Shown here: piece after piece, positions 6,701 through 8,747 of the stretch
How the letters are laid out: each line of letters opens with the position of its first letter
Numbering within the stretch: the first letter of the stretch is position 1
Source of the DNA: Cyanobacteria bacterium T3Sed10_344R1
GTDB lineage: Bacteria; Cyanobacteriota; Cyanobacteriia; Phormidesmidales; Phormidesmidaceae
NCBI GenBank assembly: GCA_003566335.1
Contig: PXDR01000102.1
Coordinates: 1 to 8,747 of the forward strand
Length of the DNA stretch: 8,747 nucleotides
Direction: 5' to 3'
Position numbers and translations under genes: made by a program
The notes under the pieces: model-generated
The model's database searches: none
The model's input: the letters and a program-made list of their open reading frames with translations, nothing else
Told to the model about the DNA's origin: nothing

Positions 6701-6742
6701 GCGGTAGGGCAAATGCTATGGGGCAAATGCGGTAGGGCAGAC
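6701..6742. repeat. 14-bp repeat in three copies upstream of bioD
   Basis: Three adjoining 14-bp units occur: GCGGTAGGGCAAAT (6701-6714), GCTATGGGGCAAAT (6715-6728) and GCGGTAGGGCAGAC (6729-6742). Units 1 and 3 share their first 11 bases, and units 1 and 2 share GGGCAAAT. The array lies 17-58 nt upstream of the bioD ATG, in its leader or promoter. Confidence 0.75.
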
Positions 6743-6765
6743 GTAGACAGGGACTAATCCAGCCC

Positions 6766-6969
6766 CTAGTCCTCGGGCAAGACCCATTTACGGGGTTGAG
6801 ACGCCCGCTCAATCATTTTGCGCCGCACCGCTTCATCGGCCATGGCTAGCATTTCATCCAGGGGCGTGTCCTGAATAAATTTTGAGGCTTCTTCCTTGTA
6901 CTGCAGGTTGGGACACTTCTCTCCCAACACACAGCCATTGACGCAGTCCCGAGCGCAGTTAATTTCCAC
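6766..6969 (-). CDS. Small four-cysteine protein, probably conserved in cyanobacteria
   Basis: The likely product is 67 residues, starting at the GTG at 6969, which has a strong GAGGAG ribosome binding site six nt upstream. An upstream GTG at 7035 would add 22 residues that look unlike the rest. The N-terminal half holds four cysteines spaced C-x3-C-x3-C-x5-C within INCARDCVNGCVLGEKCPN, a pattern suited to binding zinc or an Fe-S cluster. The C-terminal half is a charged helix-forming segment (YKEEASKFIQDTPLDEMLAM) ending in KWVLPED. It resembles small hypothetical proteins I recall from cyanobacterial genomes, but I know no function. It lies between tatC (221 nt upstream) and bioD (81 nt downstream) on the same strand. 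Metal binding is inference from the Cys spacing. Confidence 0.75.
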   Translation of the reverse strand: MEINCARDCVNGCVLGEKCPNLQYKEEASKFIQDTPLDEMLAMADEAVRRKMIERASQPRKWVLPED

Positions 6970-6975
6970 AGTTGT

Positions 6976-6981
6976 CTCCTC
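6976..6981 (-). promoter_or_regulatory. Ribosome binding site deciding the GTG start of the small Cys protein
   Basis: GAGGAG on the minus strand lies six nt before GTG 6969. It is the clearest Shine-Dalgarno in the window and favours this start over the in-frame GTG at 7035, which has none. Confidence 0.7.
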
Positions 6982-7069
6982 TATCCAGTCTTGCGATCGC
7001 AACAAAGCTCCCCATGCAGGCAGGAACAGCCCCACATCGGGCCAAACTCCCAGCCCTAGGAGCCGCTTT

Positions 7070-7097
7070 TGCTGATCTTATTCTTCTGCTGATCTTA
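7070..7097. repeat. Direct repeat TGCTGATCTTA with 17-bp period
   Basis: The 11-mer occurs at 7070-7080 and 7087-7097 between tatC and the small Cys gene. On the minus strand it reads TAAGATCAGCA and lies 100-130 nt upstream of the small gene's start, where an operator pair or promoter is conceivable. Confidence 0.6.
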
Positions 7098-7190
7098 AAG
7101 GATCTGCGCCAGCGCCCAAGTCGAGAGATCCCCACCTCTAGCTAGGTCGTCCGTTGGGCCGCGCCGCCAGCAATCCTGGACAGCCCATCC

Positions 7191-7964
7191 CTAGCGGCCA
7201 ATCATTTTGACCAACCCAATGCCGCCAAGGTAGAGAAACAGCACCGCCCCCGCCAGCAAACTTTGGGTAATGGGATCGGTGGACGGCGTCAGCACTGCGC
7301 CTAACACGGCGGCCCCCAGCAGCACATAGCGCCAGCCTTTGGCCATGGCCTCAGATGACACAATGCCCAGCAGCCCCAGCAAAAACTGCACCACCGGAAT
7401 CTGAAAGGCAATGCCAGTACTAAACAGCAGCAGCAGCACGAACTCAAAGTAGCGCTCAATTGACCACAACTGCTCCACCACATCTTCGCCATAGTTGATG
7501 AAGAAATTGAGGGCCGCCGGAATCAAGGCAATGTAAGCAAAGCCCAAGCCAACAAAAAACAGGACGCTTGACCCGATGATGATCGGCAAAATCAGCCGCT
7601 TTTCTCGGCGGGTCAACCCCGGCAGCACAAACTGAATGATGTTGTAGAGAATCACCGGGCTCGCCAGCAAAATGCCGCTATAGCCCGCCACCTTGATACT
7701 GACGAAGAAATACTCTCCGGGCGTCAGCTGCAAAAACTTGGCCCCCTGGGCTGGGACTTCTAGCAAATTGACAATTTCATTCACCCAGACAAAGCTGCCG
7801 ATTGCCGCAATCACCACAGCAACCAGGGAATAGAAAATCCGTTGCCGCAGTTCCTCTAAATGGTCGAAGAGGGACATTTCCACATCATCAACCACGTCAT
7901 CAGAGTTGAGCGCTGGCGACGGTGCGATGGAATTGACGGTCTCTAGGTTGGAAGGGGGCGTCAT
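7191..7964 (-). CDS. tatC: Sec-independent (twin-arginine) protein translocase subunit TatC
   Basis: TatC is the polytopic receptor that, with TatA/TatB-type subunits, recognises twin-arginine signal peptides and exports folded proteins across the thylakoid and plasma membranes. The 257-residue product has the conserved cytoplasmic start MSLFDHLEELRQRI (30-43, including Glu38 of the signal-peptide site). It has FLQLTPGEYFF (77-87), ASPVILYNIIQFVLPGLT (101-118), GFAYIALIPAALNFF (141-155) and the late loop TPSTDPITQ (226-234). Six membrane helices fit at about 44-62, 90-113, 125-150, 172-198, 211-225 and 235-253. The 29-residue polar, acidic N-terminal extension ending in DDVEMSLFDHLEELR recalls mature chloroplast TatC. 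The ATG at 7964 has no good Shine-Dalgarno. The RodZ-like gene lies 155 nt upstream on the same strand. No tatA is visible. Confidence 0.96.
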   Translation of the reverse strand: MTPPSNLETVNSIAPSPALNSDDVVDDVEMSLFDHLEELRQRIFYSLVAVVIAAIGSFVWVNEIVNLLEVPAQGAKFLQLTPGEYFFVSIKVAGYSGILLASPVILYNIIQFVLPGLTRREKRLILPIIIGSSVLFFVGLGFAYIALIPAALNFFINYGEDVVEQLWSIERYFEFVLLLLFSTGIAFQIPVVQFLLGLLGIVSSEAMAKGWRYVLLGAAVLGAVLTPSTDPITQSLLAGAVLFLYLGGIGLVKMIGR

Positions 7965-7990
7965 AGGTGGGAAAAAGAGCGGGGCAAGAA

Positions 7991-8014
7991 CCAGTGACGA
8001 AGCCAGTGACGGAG
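7991..8014. repeat. 12-bp tandem repeat in the tatC leader
   Basis: CCAGTGACGAAG (7991-8002) is followed directly by CCAGTGACGGAG (8003-8014), with one mismatch. It begins 27 nt upstream of the tatC ATG, so it probably lies within the untranslated leader. Confidence 0.75.
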
Positions 8015-8040
8015 TAAGCGCAGCCTGGGGTTATTCTAAT

Positions 8041-8055
8041 CCGGTTGACAACCGG
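8041..8055. promoter_or_regulatory. Perfect palindrome between the RodZ-like gene and tatC
   Basis: CCGGTTG-A-CAACCGG is a perfect inverted repeat with 7-bp arms, 77 nt upstream of the tatC start and 65 nt past the RodZ-like stop. It could be an operator for a dimeric regulator, or a 6-bp stem with a GAC/GTC loop at the transcript end. No T-run follows on either strand, which speaks against an intrinsic terminator. Confidence 0.55.
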
Positions 8056-8119
8056 TCTTGAGTACAGCCTAGCTAAATACAGATTCAGGGACGGCTTAGA
8101 GACGGCCAAAGATCAACCC

Positions 8120-8747
8120 CTACAAGGTCGCTTCGCCCTCATCATCAGCACTAAAGGTAAGTTCGGTCACGGCCCCTAATCCTCCAGCGGGTTCTGCTGT
8201 TTGGCCGTTGACCGATAGCAACACAGGGCCAGCATTGCCCAGGGTAAGGCTGACTTCGTCATCTGCCTGCCACGTGCGCTCTTCCCCCTCGCTCAGGGTG
8301 CCCTCAAAGTCCACCTGACCATCAACAGTGACCCGCATCCACGAATCCCCAGTCAGACTCAGGCTAATTTGCACCACCCCAGGGGGAATGGCCGGTTCTG
8401 GGTCTTCCACCACCGGTTCTGGAGTTTGGTCATTGTCAGTGCCGGTCGGGGCGGGGGTGTCCTCTTCGGCCAGTTGACCCTCGCCGTTCGTCACCAGGTT
8501 AGTGATGCCAATGACGCCACCAATGCCGACCAAAATCACCAAAATAGCCACCACGGGCATGACCGGAAATGCGATCGCCCGTCGAGATCGACGACTAGAC
8601 GGCTGCGGCAGGGGCTTTATCGCTGGTACAGGCTTGGCTTGAGCTGACGCTGAGGGTTTAGGCGTAGAGGACGCTGCGCCTGAAGAGGCTGTAACAGGAG
8701 GCTTAGCAGTTGGAGGCGATGAAGCAGGGGCGGGTTCAGGGTTGGAA
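8120..8747 (-). CDS. RodZ-like DUF4115 membrane protein, 5' end outside the window
   Basis: The frame is open from the right edge to TAG at 8120, giving 208 visible residues. The first 50 are a Pro/Ala/Ser-rich linker, followed by basic RRSRR (52-56) and one membrane helix at about 59-82. Then come an acidic Pro/Glu/Thr linker (about 89-122) and a C-terminal beta-rich domain from 124 to 200 with SWMRVTVDGQ (135-144), EGEERTW and LTLGNAGPVLLSVNG (167-181). This is the RodZ C-terminal domain (DUF4115). RodZ proteins have an N-terminal HTH that binds MreB, one membrane helix and a periplasmic domain, and control rod shape. The HTH part, if present, lies beyond the edge. The inner ATG at 8560 is inside the frame just before the helix and is not the gene start. 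Without the HTH part I do not assign a gene symbol. Confidence 0.85.
   Translation of the reverse strand, partial: SNPEPAPASSPPTAKPPVTASSGAASSTPKPSASAQAKPVPAIKPLPQPSSRRSRRAIAFPVMPVVAILVILVGIGGVIGITNLVTNGEGQLAEEDTPAPTGTDNDQTPEPVVEDPEPAIPPGVVQISLSLTGDSWMRVTVDGQVDFEGTLSEGEERTWQADDEVSLTLGNAGPVLLSVNGQTAEPAGGLGAVTELTFSADDEGEATL

Noticed and set aside
8369..8647. Plus-strand frame opposite the RodZ-like gene
   Set aside because: It is antisense to a well-supported DUF4115 coding frame and has His/Arg-rich shadow composition.

Overview
The window looks like chromosomal DNA from a filamentous or Leptolyngbya-like cyanobacterium. Ten exact copies of the cyanobacterial octamer GCGATCGC (HIP1) fall within 8.7 kb. 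The gene content fits the same group: an ethylene-receptor-type sensor kinase N-terminus, an HTH plus AAA-like ATPase of a cyanobacterial type, a RodZ-like DUF4115 protein, TatC with a chloroplast-like N-terminus, and a small conserved-looking Cys protein. The genus cannot be fixed from the sequence.

Layout. Positions 1-224 (minus strand) hold the first 74 codons of a membrane sensor of the ETR1/ethylene-binding family, running off the left edge. A possible 43-codon gene (234-365, minus) sits just upstream of it. From 366 to about 2306 there is no convincing gene. This 1.9 kb stretch is richer in A+T than its flanks, full of stops, and contains short direct repeats, a palindrome and a few protein-like open stretches that may be decayed genes. 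From 2307 rightward on the plus strand come an HTH-AAA ATPase (2307-3650) and arsH (3781-4422). arsH converges on a minus-strand block, with a 9-bp tandem repeat between them.

The minus-strand block, in transcription order from the right edge, is: a RodZ-like protein (8120-8747, 5' end missing), tatC (7191-7964), a small four-cysteine protein (6766-6969), bioD (5986-6684) and an M20D amidohydrolase (4485-5696). Gaps of 81-289 nt separate these genes, so they are co-directional but not tightly packed. They need not form one operon, and their functions (cell shape, protein export, biotin synthesis, amide hydrolysis) do not make one pathway.

The coding part is mostly ordinary cyanobacterial housekeeping. 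The points most worth a second look are the edge sensor, which has Asn where ETR1 has the ethylene-binding Asp25; the ORF-poor 1.9 kb region; the lone HTH-AAA ATPase; and the recurrent short tandem duplications in intergenic DNA, three of them with a period of exactly 17 bp. I found no CRISPR array, tRNA, rRNA, complete insertion sequence or clearly new multi-gene system.
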